This document shows, in pieces, positions 1-7,989 of a DNA stretch of 64,000 nt (position 1 is the first letter of the stretch; each line of letters begins with the position of its first letter). Under the pieces are notes generated by a model. That model did not search any database, was not told the origin of the DNA, and was given only the letters and a program-made list of their open reading frames with translations. A program made the translations under genes and the position numbers. This DNA is from Microlunatus flavus. GTDB taxonomy: Bacteria > Actinomycetota > Actinomycetes > Propionibacteriales > Propionibacteriaceae. The stretch is taken from the NCBI RefSeq assembly GCF_900110855.1, contig NZ_FOFA01000004.1, forward strand, positions 62,001 through 126,000, read 5' to 3'.

Positions 1-718
1 TCCACCCCGGGCGGAACCCGCGCCCCCAGCTGTGGTCGGTGTCGCGCAGGACGACGAGGTCGCCGATGCGCAGCCCCTCCAGGCCGAGCGAGAGGGAGGC
101 GTCGAGGCCGGCGTACGCACCCATGAGGTCGGTGTTCGCGTACTCCGACGACATCCCGCCGCCGGCACCGGCGGCGTCGGCGGGGACGTCGACGGCCACG
201 TGCACCTCGAGGCGTCCGTCGGCCGTGGTGCCGCCGGGCAGGGCCGCGAGGACGGCGGGGTCGAGGTTCTTGACCCGGACCTGCGGGTGGTCGGTGAGCA
301 CGAGGCCCTGGCCGCGGGCGCGGACCGTGACCTGGTCGCCCACCGTCGCGCCCTCGAGCACGGCGTCGGCGGCGTCGACGAGGACGTACGCGTGCTGGCC
401 GATCGCGACGCCGCGCCCGCCCGCCGACGCACCGGAGACGAGGGTGACCTCGTTGCCGACGCAGGTGAGGTACTGCAGGGCGAAGTTCGCGGCCGGGTCC
501 GCGTGCCGCACCGACAGGCCCGGCTCGAGGTGGTCGCTGGCCCAGCCCGTCGCCGGCTCGCCGAGGTGGCCGGCGAGGGTCACGCCGCCCATGCCGGGCA
601 GCAGGAACGGCGAGCCGTCCGCGTCGACCCGGTAGGCGTGCCGGTCGGCGGTCGCCGGCCACACCTCGCCGGCCAGCAGCTGGGTCACCAGCCGGTCGGC
701 GTTGCTCTCGACCTTCAC
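1..718 (-). CDS. DUF4438 domain protein, 3' end outside the window
   Basis: About 239 residues are visible and the C-terminus lies beyond position 1. The sequence (MKVESNADRLV near the start, then SPFLLPGMGGVTLAGHLG and WASDHLEPGLS) matches what I know of the DUF4438 family, which has no established biochemical role. It starts at a GTG that overlaps the TGA of the tldE homologue by 4 bp (GTGA), so it is the last visible gene of the peptide-importer/TldD operon and is translationally coupled to it. There is no signal peptide or membrane segment, so it is probably cytoplasmic. The linkage to TldD/TldE and an importer suggests a part in handling the imported compound; this is inference. Confidence 0.72.
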   Translation of the reverse strand, partial: MKVESNADRLVTQLLAGEVWPATADRHAYRVDADGSPFLLPGMGGVTLAGHLGEPATGWASDHLEPGLSVRHADPAANFALQYLTCVGNEVTLVSGASAGGRGVAIGQHAYVLVDAADAVLEGATVGDQVTVRARGQGLVLTDHPQVRVKNLDPAVLAALPGGTTADGRLEVHVAVDVPADAAGAGGGMSSEYANTDLMGAYAGLDASLSLGLEGLRIGDLVVLRDTDHSWGRGFRPGW

Positions 719-2160
719 GCGGTCTCCTCCTCGGGGGACTGGGATGTCGCAGCGGCGCTGCCCGCCGAGCCGAAGCGGAAGCCCCGGACCCGGAGGGCGG
801 GAGCGGAGACCGCACCGTTCCACACGTTGGCCAGCGGCTGGGCCAGCACGTCGGCGCCGAGCGCGTCGACGCGCGACAGCACGCCGAACACGGACTCGGT
901 GAAGCGCGCCGGCCGCACCGGGGTGGTCAGGCGCCCGTCCTCGATGAGGAAGCAGGCGTCGCGGCTGCCGCCGGTCAGGGTCGTGGCGGCCGGGTCGACC
1001 ACCCGGAGGTACCACAGTCGCTGGACGTAGACGCCGCGCTCGACGCCGCCGACGAGCTCGTCGACGGACGCGCTGCCGGGCGCCATCGTCAGGCTGGCGG
1101 GCGCGGGGTGCGGCGTCTCCTCGCGGGCGATGTGCGCGTGCCCGGTCGCCGGCAGCCCGGCGCGCGCCGCGCTGGCCCGGTCGGTGACGGCGTCGGCGAC
1201 GACGCCGTGGTCGAGCAGCGGGACGCGCACGGAGTCGGTGCCCTCGGGGTCGAAGGGGAACGGGAGCCCCCGCACGGCCCGCGGGTCGTCGGCCACGTCG
1301 ACCGTCTCGGGCGCGACGCGCTCGCCGCGGCGCCGCGCGACCGCACCCACCCCGTCGGCGACCGCGTCGCCGGTGAACCCGTACGCGTGGAACCCCTCGA
1401 GCAGCTCGCCGGTGGCGAGCGGGCCCAGGACGACGTCGTACGTCCCGTCGGCCAGGTCGACCCGGCCGCGAGCACGACCGGCCTCCTCCACGGTGCGGGC
1501 GACCACGGCATCGAGGTCGAGGACGGCGAGGCGCCGGTCGAGGTCGACCCAGTGCGAGGTGCCGTCGTCGATGCGGACCGTGAAGGTTCCGAAGGCCTCG
1601 GTCGCGGCGGCGTAGCGCTCGACGCCGTCGTGGTCGACGACGGCGAGCTCGGTGACCGCGCGACCGAGCATGCCGAAGGCCTCGCCTCCCGCGGCTCCGG
1701 CGGCGCGCATGAGCCCGCGCACCGCGTCGACGCGCTCCGGGGTGCCCCAGGCCGCGGTGGCCGGGTCCCACAGCGTGCCGGGAGCGAGGACGCCGACGTC
1801 GTGCCCGGACGCCGGCGCCGGCAGCACGGGCAGCGGTCCCGCGGCCCGGGCGAGCGCCGCGGCTCGTCCGGTCGCCCGGCGACCGGCGTCGGCCGCTCCG
1901 GCCAGGTCGGTGGTCGCCACCCGGGCCGAGCGGCCATCGACGACGGCGCGGACCATCAGCTGGCGCTCGTGCACGTCCTGCGGCTGATGCACGCGGTCGA
2001 CGGCGAAGCGGGTGTAGCCGCCGGCCCGTCCGGAGAGGAAGGCCTCGGCCTCGTCGGCGCCGGCCGCCCGGGCCGCACGGACCGCCTCGGCGCACGCGGC
2101 CACGGCGCGGTCGGCGCCGACGGCGGGTTCGGCGAGGTCGAGGAACGTGCTGGTCGTCAT
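715..2160 (-). CDS. tldE: TldE/PmbA-family metalloprotease subunit
   Basis: 481 residues. It is the partner of the TldD homologue just upstream. In known systems TldD and TldE form a heterodimeric zinc metalloprotease that degrades unfolded or modified peptides; TldE lacks the metal-binding motif and completes the active site. The protein opens MTTSTFLDLAEP and has the family's N-terminal alpha/beta domain (RFAVDRVHQPQDVHERQLMV region) and a Gly-rich C-terminal domain (TTLTGGSRDACFLIEDGRL). I see no HExxxH motif, as expected for TldE. The ATG overlaps the tldD stop (ATGA) and its own stop overlaps the DUF4438 start (GTGA). It is cytoplasmic. Confidence 0.82.
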   Translation of the reverse strand: MTTSTFLDLAEPAVGADRAVAACAEAVRAARAAGADEAEAFLSGRAGGYTRFAVDRVHQPQDVHERQLMVRAVVDGRSARVATTDLAGAADAGRRATGRAAALARAAGPLPVLPAPASGHDVGVLAPGTLWDPATAAWGTPERVDAVRGLMRAAGAAGGEAFGMLGRAVTELAVVDHDGVERYAAATEAFGTFTVRIDDGTSHWVDLDRRLAVLDLDAVVARTVEEAGRARGRVDLADGTYDVVLGPLATGELLEGFHAYGFTGDAVADGVGAVARRRGERVAPETVDVADDPRAVRGLPFPFDPEGTDSVRVPLLDHGVVADAVTDRASAARAGLPATGHAHIAREETPHPAPASLTMAPGSASVDELVGGVERGVYVQRLWYLRVVDPAATTLTGGSRDACFLIEDGRLTTPVRPARFTESVFGVLSRVDALGADVLAQPLANVWNGAVSAPALRVRGFRFGSAGSAAATSQSPEEETA

Positions 2161-3641
2161 CGGGCCACTCCCGTCGAGAGGCCGCGGAACAGCGACGGCG
2201 AGGCGCCGTGCCCCAGGAACCCCCACTGCTTGGGCTCGCCCTTGCCGCAGGGCATGCCGTACGCCTTGAACTCCTCCGGCCCGGCGACCGCCTCCAGCGA
2301 GCCCCAGAACTGCGGGGTCAGGCCGCCGTACGAGAAGCCGCGCAGCAGCCGGCCGCGCTTGCCTCCCTTGACCTCCCAGGCCGCCTCGGTGCCGAACTGG
2401 AACGCCATCCGCCGGTCGTCGATCGACCAGGTCCGGTTGTCGTCGGCGTAGTAGCCGTCGCCCATCCGGTCGAGGAGCTCGTCGAGCGAGCCCTCGCCCG
2501 GCTCGAGGTAGACGTTCGTGGCGAAGCAGACCGGGAGCCAGGCCCAGCCGTCGGACCGGGCCGCGCCGGGCCACGACCCGGCAGCCTCGCCGCCGTGTCG
2601 TGCCACAGCGTCGCGGCTGGACAGCACGTCGCGCAGGATGCCGTCCTGGATGAGCAGGTGGCGCGAGGCCGGCGTGCCCTCGTCGTCGAAGGCGAAGCTG
2701 CCGCGGGTGCCGGGCACGGTCGGGTCGGCCGCGATGGTCATCGCGGGCGAGCCGTAGCGCAGCGTCCCGATGTCCTCGGGCTGCACCCACGAACGCCCGG
2801 CGTAGTTGGTCTCGTCGCCGAGGATCCGGTCGAGCTCGAGCGCGTGCCCGACGGACTCGTGGATCTGCAGGGCGAGCTGGGCTGGGCCGATGACGACGTC
2901 GGCCGTGCCGCCGGGGGCCTGCGGCGCGCCGAGCAGCGCGACCGCCTCCTCCCCCACGCGGGTGGCCTCGTCCTCGAGCCCGAGGCCGAGGACGTACTCC
3001 CAGCCCGCGGCGGCGGTGTTGCCGTGGAACGAGTTCGGGAAGCTGCGCCGCTGGGCGCCGCGCTCGTCGGCCGCGACGGCCAGCAGCATGGCGCCGCTCT
3101 CCACCAGGTGCTGCGACTGCCGTGAACCCTCCGAGTCGGCGTAGTGCTTGTGCTGCCGCTTGGCGTTGAGCCCGGCGGTGACCGAGCGCACCAGGTCGGG
3201 CGCCGAGGCGGCCTTCACGACGCGCTGCAGCAGGTCGTGCCGCTCGCCCGCGGAGACCGCGAAGGGGTCGACGTCGACCGGCACGGCCCAGGTGCCGCTG
3301 GTCGGCTCGCGCGGGGCGAGCACGACCGGGGCGGTCCCGGCGGACGCGCCCGCGACGGCGACCGCACGCCGGGCGACCGCGCCTGCGCCGCCGGGACCGT
3401 CGAGCGGCGCCGAGGCGAAGCCCCAGACCCCGTCGCGCAGCACCCGGACGCCGAGGCCGGCGTTGTGCTCGCGGCGCTCGTCGAGCTTGCCGCGCAGGTC
3501 GGTGTAGAGCCGCTCCTCCTCGGCCTCGACGAGGCGGACGTCGGCGAAGGTCACGCCCTCGCCGGTCGCCGCCGCGAGCGCCTCCTCCAGCAGGGCACGG
3601 GCCGAGCCGTCGTCGAGGGAGCCCCAGGTGTGGGCGCTCAC
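2157..3641 (-). CDS. tldD: TldD-family zinc metalloprotease
   Basis: 494 residues. The catalytic subunit of a TldD/TldE protease: the zinc-binding HExxxH is visible as HESVGHALELDR at about residue 250, followed by the conserved GDETNYAGRSW. The C-terminal domain carries the typical FSYGGLTPQFWGSLEAV stretch. The known partners process peptides such as microcin precursors and antitoxins. Here the gene sits in an operon with a peptide-type importer, so cleavage of an imported peptide is a reasonable inference. It starts at GTG 3641, overlapping the Gfo/Idh stop (GTGA). The longer open frame upstream of this GTG is only the antisense shadow of the preceding gene. Confidence 0.86.
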   Translation of the reverse strand: MSAHTWGSLDDGSARALLEEALAAATGEGVTFADVRLVEAEEERLYTDLRGKLDERREHNAGLGVRVLRDGVWGFASAPLDGPGGAGAVARRAVAVAGASAGTAPVVLAPREPTSGTWAVPVDVDPFAVSAGERHDLLQRVVKAASAPDLVRSVTAGLNAKRQHKHYADSEGSRQSQHLVESGAMLLAVAADERGAQRRSFPNSFHGNTAAAGWEYVLGLGLEDEATRVGEEAVALLGAPQAPGGTADVVIGPAQLALQIHESVGHALELDRILGDETNYAGRSWVQPEDIGTLRYGSPAMTIAADPTVPGTRGSFAFDDEGTPASRHLLIQDGILRDVLSSRDAVARHGGEAAGSWPGAARSDGWAWLPVCFATNVYLEPGEGSLDELLDRMGDGYYADDNRTWSIDDRRMAFQFGTEAAWEVKGGKRGRLLRGFSYGGLTPQFWGSLEAVAGPEEFKAYGMPCGKGEPKQWGFLGHGASPSLFRGLSTGVAR

Positions 3642-4807
3642 GCGGCCGGGGTCTGCGACTGCGTCCCGGCCAGCGGGAAGTCGACCCACGCACGCTGCCG
3701 GTGCGAGGCCTCGAAGGCGTTGATCGTGTGCTGCACGAGCGCGCCCTGGCGGAAGTCGCCCTGGTTCTCCGGGCCGCCGGACAGGATCTCGGTGGCGAAG
3801 TCGGAGACCAGGTTGGAGTAGAAGAGGAACGGCCACGCCTCGAGCGAGGTGCCGCCGACCGGGAAGAAGCGCTCCGGGATCTCCCGCTCGACGAACTCGA
3901 CCTCGTCCTTGGTCGCGGTCTTGATCGTCTGGCAGATGCCGTTCTCCTCCACGAGGCGGACGATGATCGCGCCCTCGGAGCCGTAGATGCGCACCTCGAT
4001 GCCGGGGAAGTTGCCGACGGTGACGAAGGAGGACTGCACCGACGCCAGGCCGCCGCCCTCGAACTCGGCGATGAACATGTCGCCGTCGTCGATGTTCATG
4101 CGCTCCATGCGGCCCGTGTCGCGGACCATCCGGCGCGGCACGAAGTTGCGCATGGTGCCGACGACGGAGGTCAGGGGCGCCCCCATCCACCAGTGCATGA
4201 TGTCGATCACCGGGGCGCCGTAGCCCTCGATCGAGGCGACCTGGATGCGGTCGGGGTCGCTCGGGTCGTTCTGCTGGCGCAGCGGGTTCATCGGGTCGAG
4301 CCACTGGCTGTTCTGCTCGTAGGCGTTGATCATGTAGACGTCGCCGACGAACCCCTGCTTGATCAGCTCGGCGGCGTACATGGTGGCGGGCGCGTAGCGG
4401 AACGTGAAGCCGAGCTTGGTCTTGAGGCCCTTGCTCGCGGCGAGGTCCGCGGCGCGGACGACCTCGTGGTAGTCGTGGTTGACCGGCTTCTCGCAGAGCA
4501 CGTGCTTGCCCGCCTCGAGGGCGGCCATGGTCACCTCGAAGTGCATCGCGTCGCCCGTCACGACGTCGATGACGTCGATGTCGGGGTCCTCCACCAGCTC
4601 GCGGTAGTCGTCGGTCACGCGGTCGACGCCGAACTGGTCGCCCGCGGCCTTGACGAGGTCGCGGTCGACGTCGGCGAGCCCGACGACGCGGCAGCGGGGG
4701 TCGCGCTGCCAGCCGGGGATGTGCGAGCGGGTCGCCCAGCGGCCGGTGCCGACGACGCCGACGTTGAGGGTCCTGCCGGACGTGGTCTGGTCGGAAGCAA
4801 GAGTCAT
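3638..4807 (-). CDS. Gfo/Idh/MocA-family NAD(P)-dependent oxidoreductase
   Basis: 389 residues. The N-terminal Rossmann fold starts VGVVGTGRWATRSHIPGW (GxGxxA-type dinucleotide site). The family's EKP motif is present as HVLCEKPVNHDYHE near residue 110, with the Lys expected to act in catalysis. The C-terminal alpha/beta domain follows (IDIMHWWMGAP). Members oxidise sugars, inositols or related polyols; the substrate here cannot be read from sequence. The ATG overlaps the stop of the upstream ABC ATPase gene (ATGA) and the 3' end overlaps tldD. Its place between importer and protease genes suggests that it acts on the imported compound or a product of it. Confidence 0.85.
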   Translation of the reverse strand: MTLASDQTTSGRTLNVGVVGTGRWATRSHIPGWQRDPRCRVVGLADVDRDLVKAAGDQFGVDRVTDDYRELVEDPDIDVIDVVTGDAMHFEVTMAALEAGKHVLCEKPVNHDYHEVVRAADLAASKGLKTKLGFTFRYAPATMYAAELIKQGFVGDVYMINAYEQNSQWLDPMNPLRQQNDPSDPDRIQVASIEGYGAPVIDIMHWWMGAPLTSVVGTMRNFVPRRMVRDTGRMERMNIDDGDMFIAEFEGGGLASVQSSFVTVGNFPGIEVRIYGSEGAIIVRLVEENGICQTIKTATKDEVEFVEREIPERFFPVGGTSLEAWPFLFYSNLVSDFATEILSGGPENQGDFRQGALVQHTINAFEASHRQRAWVDFPLAGTQSQTPAA

Positions 4808-5994
4808 CGTTGTTCTCCTTGGTCCTTCGGGGTGGTCGGGGGTGCTGCGTCGGCGGTCGCGAGGTCGGGGGCGCGACGGCAGCGGCTCTGGTGGGAGACG
4901 AGGCGGAGGGCTGGCCGGAACGGGGACGGGGAACCGGCTGGCGCGCCGACGGGGAGCAGCTCGGTGGGCCACTCGTCGCAGGCCGCCTCGTGCAGCTCGC
5001 AGCGGGCGGCGAAGCGGCAGGTCGGGCCGAGACCGACGAGCGGCGGCGGCGCGCCCGGGATGACGCGCAGCGGCTCGTCGCGGGCGACGGCCCCGGGCAG
5101 CGCGCCGATGAGGGCCCGCGTGTACGGGTGGCGCGGGCTGCTCAGGAGGGTGGCGGTGTCGGCGAGCTCGACGACCTGGCCCGCGTACATGACGGCGACC
5201 CGGTCGCACACCTGGGACACCACGGACAGGTCGTGGCTGACCAGCACCAGGCTGGTCCCCAGGTCGCGCTGCAGCGACAGCAGCAGCCCGAGGATCTGGT
5301 CCTGGATCAGCACGTCCAGCGCCGTCGTCGGCTCGTCGGCGACGAGCATCGCCGGGTTCTGCGCGATGGCGATGGCGATGAGCGTGCGCTGCAGCATCCC
5401 GCCGCTGAACTGGTGCGGGAAGGCGTCGAGGCGACGTTCCGGGGCGGGCAGACCGACCTGGCGCAGCAGCTCGATCACCCGCTCCCGGCGGGCGGCCGCG
5501 CCGTGCACGGTGTCGCCCAGCGCCTCGGCGACCTGGTCCCCGATCCGGCGGACCGGGTCGAGGGAGGTCATCGGGTTCTGCGGGATCATCGCCACGTGCC
5601 GGCCCCAGAGCCGGCGCAGCCGCCGCGGCGGCAGGCCGGTGATGTCGTCGACCCCGAGGCCCGGGTACGCGACGGTTCCGCTGACCTCGGTCCGCGGCGT
5701 CGGGCGCAGGCCCAGCAGCGCGCGGCAGGTGACGCTCTTGCCCGAGCCGGTCTCCCCGACCACGCCGAGCACCTCGCCCTGGCGCAGCGTCAGCGTGACG
5801 CCGTCCGCGGCGTGCACCGGGCCGGCCGCCGTCGGGATGCTGACCCGCAGGTCGCGGACCTCGAGCAGCACGTCGCCGGGCTCGCGGCGGTCGGCCGGGG
5901 CGGGCACGACCTCCTCCGCGGCCGGCGTTCCGACCTGCTCGGTGCTGTCGGGCCGGCTGCCGGGCTGGCCGAGCGCCGGCGTCGCGGCGCTCAC
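4804..5994 (-). CDS. Oligopeptide ABC importer ATP-binding protein (DppD/OppD type)
   Basis: 396 residues. One of two ATPases of the importer. Walker A is GETGSGKS, the signature is FSGGMLQRTLIAIAIAQ, Walker B is MLVADEPTTALD, and the switch His lies in LVSHDLSVV. The C-terminal oligopeptide-transporter extension has the expected cysteines (CRFAARCELHEAACDEWP), which in OppD/DppD proteins can bind an Fe-S cluster. A non-conserved N-terminal arm of about 40 residues precedes the domain. It starts at GTG 5994, overlapping the DppC-like stop (GTGA). Its place with DppB/DppC-like permeases makes it part of a single transporter. Confidence 0.88.
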   Translation of the reverse strand: MSAATPALGQPGSRPDSTEQVGTPAAEEVVPAPADRREPGDVLLEVRDLRVSIPTAAGPVHAADGVTLTLRQGEVLGVVGETGSGKSVTCRALLGLRPTPRTEVSGTVAYPGLGVDDITGLPPRRLRRLWGRHVAMIPQNPMTSLDPVRRIGDQVAEALGDTVHGAAARRERVIELLRQVGLPAPERRLDAFPHQFSGGMLQRTLIAIAIAQNPAMLVADEPTTALDVLIQDQILGLLLSLQRDLGTSLVLVSHDLSVVSQVCDRVAVMYAGQVVELADTATLLSSPRHPYTRALIGALPGAVARDEPLRVIPGAPPPLVGLGPTCRFAARCELHEAACDEWPTELLPVGAPAGSPSPFRPALRLVSHQSRCRRAPDLATADAAPPTTPKDQGEQR

Positions 5995-6881
5995 TGCTCG
6001 GCCCTCAGGACGTCGGCCAGCCCGTCGCCGAGGAGGCTGAACGCCACCCCGAGGACGACCAGGGCGATGCCCGGCACGAGCGACAGCTGCCAGTTGGACA
6101 GGATGTAGGCCTGCCCCTCGGAGATCATCGAGCCCCACTCCGGGGTCGGCTGGCGCACACCGATGCCGAGGAAGCCGAGCGAGGCGCCCAGCAGCACGTT
6201 GCCGACGGCGTCGACCATCGCGAAGACGATCACCAGCGGCGCGACCGAGGGCAGCACGTGGCGCAGCAGCACCCGCGGCGTGGAGTAGCCGAGCACGTTC
6301 GCGGCGACGACGTAGCCGTAGCGCCGCGCGGCCAGGGTCTGGCCGTGCGCGATCCGGGCGTAGCCGACCCAGCTCGCCACCCACAGCGCGATGAACATGT
6401 TGCGCAGGCTCGGGCCGAGCGAGGCGACGATCGCGATCACCAGCACGATGAAGGGGAACGCGAAGAACAGGTCGACGACGCGCATGACGACCGACTCGAC
6501 CCAGCCGCCGAGGTACGCGGCGAGCATGCCGAGCGCGGTCCCCACGACGAGCGTCACGATCGTGGCGCCGAAGGCGATGGCCAGGTCGTAGCGGCCGCCG
6601 TACAGGACGCGGGCCCAGAGGTCGCGACCGAACGCGTCGGTCCCCAGCGGGTGCTCGGGCGACGGCGGGGCGAGCGGGTTCAGCGGGTCGATGTCGAGCG
6701 GCGACGCCGAGGTGAACAGCGGGGCGCCGATGCACAGCACCGCGATGGCCAGCAGCAGCACGATGCCGGCGACGAGCGAGAAGCGACCGCGCAGCACCTT
6801 CGGCAGCGGCAGCCGCAGCCAGCGCGCGCGGCTGAGGCCGCGGACGTCGCCCAGCTGGGCGGGGTCGACGAGGGTCGTCAC
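5991..6881 (-). CDS. Oligopeptide ABC importer permease (DppC type)
   Basis: 296 residues. An inner-membrane subunit with the N-terminal OppC_N segment (FSLVAGIVLLLAIAVLCIGAP), the HPLGTDAFGRDLWARVLYGGR motif and about six transmembrane helices. The EAA loop that contacts the ATPases is visible around ANVLGYSTPRVLLRHVLPS. The end LLGDGLADVLRAE is typical for the family. GTG 6881 overlaps the DppB-like stop (GTGA). It pairs with the upstream DppB-like permease. Confidence 0.89.
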   Translation of the reverse strand: MTTLVDPAQLGDVRGLSRARWLRLPLPKVLRGRFSLVAGIVLLLAIAVLCIGAPLFTSASPLDIDPLNPLAPPSPEHPLGTDAFGRDLWARVLYGGRYDLAIAFGATIVTLVVGTALGMLAAYLGGWVESVVMRVVDLFFAFPFIVLVIAIVASLGPSLRNMFIALWVASWVGYARIAHGQTLAARRYGYVVAANVLGYSTPRVLLRHVLPSVAPLVIVFAMVDAVGNVLLGASLGFLGIGVRQPTPEWGSMISEGQAYILSNWQLSLVPGIALVVLGVAFSLLGDGLADVLRAEQ

Positions 6882-7828
6882 CGGGTCACCGCCACGGCGA
6901 GCCGGGGGTCGAGGAGCCGGTGGACGACGTCGGTGAGGACGTTGACGGCCAGCACGAAGACCGCGAGGACGAGGGAGACGGCCTGCACGACCGGGTAGTC
7001 GCGCGTGGCGACCGCCCCGACGAGCAGGCTGCCCATCCCGGGGATGGAGAAGACGTTCTCGATCACGACGGTCCCTCCGACGAGGAAGGCGAGGTTGACG
7101 CCGAAGACGACGGCGACAGGGGCGATGGCGTTGCGGAGCACGTGCCGCGCCAGGACCGACCACGCCGAGATGCCCTTGAGGCGCGCGATGGTGACGAAGT
7201 CCGACTCGAGCACCGTGATCGTGCTGGCCCGCAGCGACCGGACGAGCACCGTCGAGAACGGGATCGCCAGGGTCACCGCCGGCAGCACGAGGTGGTAGAG
7301 GTGCCCGCCGAGTCCGGTGCCGTACCCGCCGATCGGGAACCAGCCCAGCTTGAGCCCGAAGACCAGGATCAGCACGATGCCGATCAGGAAGGCCGGCAGC
7401 GCGTAGCCGAGGGTGAAGAACACCCGCGTGCCCTGGTCGAGCGCCCCGCCGCGCCGCACCGCCGCCAGCACCCCGAGCGGGAGGCTGATGAGGGTGCAGA
7501 GCACGGCGGTCACCGCGACCAGGAGCAGCGAGGGCCCCACCCGGTCGAGGAGGATCTCCCCGACCGGGCGGTGGTACTGGTACGACTCCCCGAACGAGCC
7601 CGAGAACACCGAGCGCAGGAAGATCCCGTACTGGGTGAGGATCGAGTCGTTCAGGCCCAGCGAGCTCCTGATCTGCTCGGCCGCCTCCGGCGTGTAGCGG
7701 TTGCCGAGGATCTGGGTGGCCGGGTCGCCCGGCACCAGGCGGATGAGCACGAAGCTCACCAGCGTGATGCCGAACAGCACCGGGACCAGGTTCGCCAACC
7801 GGGTCCAGCTCAGGCCGAGGTTCCTCAT
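6878..7828 (-). CDS. Oligopeptide ABC importer permease (DppB type)
   Basis: 316 residues. The sequence MRNLGLSWTRLANLVPVLFG, then FVLIRLVPGDPA and the C-terminal VQAVSLVLAVFVLAVNVLTD, is typical of DppB/OppB permeases with six transmembrane helices. I chose ATG 7828 rather than the in-frame upstream start because the conserved first helix begins there and a G-rich run (GGGGGG) precedes it. It is the only operon junction with a long gap: 161 nt separate it from the solute-binding-protein gene, and that gap contains a large stem-loop. Confidence 0.88.
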   Translation of the reverse strand: MRNLGLSWTRLANLVPVLFGITLVSFVLIRLVPGDPATQILGNRYTPEAAEQIRSSLGLNDSILTQYGIFLRSVFSGSFGESYQYHRPVGEILLDRVGPSLLLVAVTAVLCTLISLPLGVLAAVRRGGALDQGTRVFFTLGYALPAFLIGIVLILVFGLKLGWFPIGGYGTGLGGHLYHLVLPAVTLAIPFSTVLVRSLRASTITVLESDFVTIARLKGISAWSVLARHVLRNAIAPVAVVFGVNLAFLVGGTVVIENVFSIPGMGSLLVGAVATRDYPVVQAVSLVLAVFVLAVNVLTDVVHRLLDPRLAVAVTR

Positions 7829-7837
7829 CAATGCCCC

Positions 7838-7982
7838 CCGTCCGGGATGCGGCACCTGCCTCCGCCCCTCAGGCGGCGCCTCGCTGCGTTCTCCTCAGTC
7901 GCGGTACGTCCAGTAGCGCTCCCTCGTCGGCCTTGCGATGCATCCACCTGAGCGACGGATCCAGGCACCGCACCCCGGACGG
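7838..7982 (-). repeat. Long inverted repeat between the binding-protein and permease genes
   Basis: The 21-nt arms 7838-7858 and 7962-7982 are complementary with three exceptions. In minus-strand RNA, the operon transcript, all three become G-U wobbles, so all 21 positions can pair. A second small hairpin (CCGCC/GGCGG) lies inside. The stem begins 7 nt after the stop of the solute-binding-protein gene. Comparable intercistronic stems in other importer operons stabilise the binding-protein mRNA and lower permease expression. That role is inferred here. Confidence 0.6.
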
Positions 7983-7989
7983 CGGGCAT

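Noticed and set aside
32-1030. Long plus-strand open frame opposite the DUF4438 and tldE genes
   Set aside because: Arg/Val/Asp-rich translation without motifs. It is the antisense shadow of real minus-strand genes, as expected at this GC content. The same applies to many long frames in the window.
7829-7989. Small gene in the gap between binding-protein and permease genes
   Set aside because: No frame with a start and coding-like content; the gap is explained by the inverted repeat.
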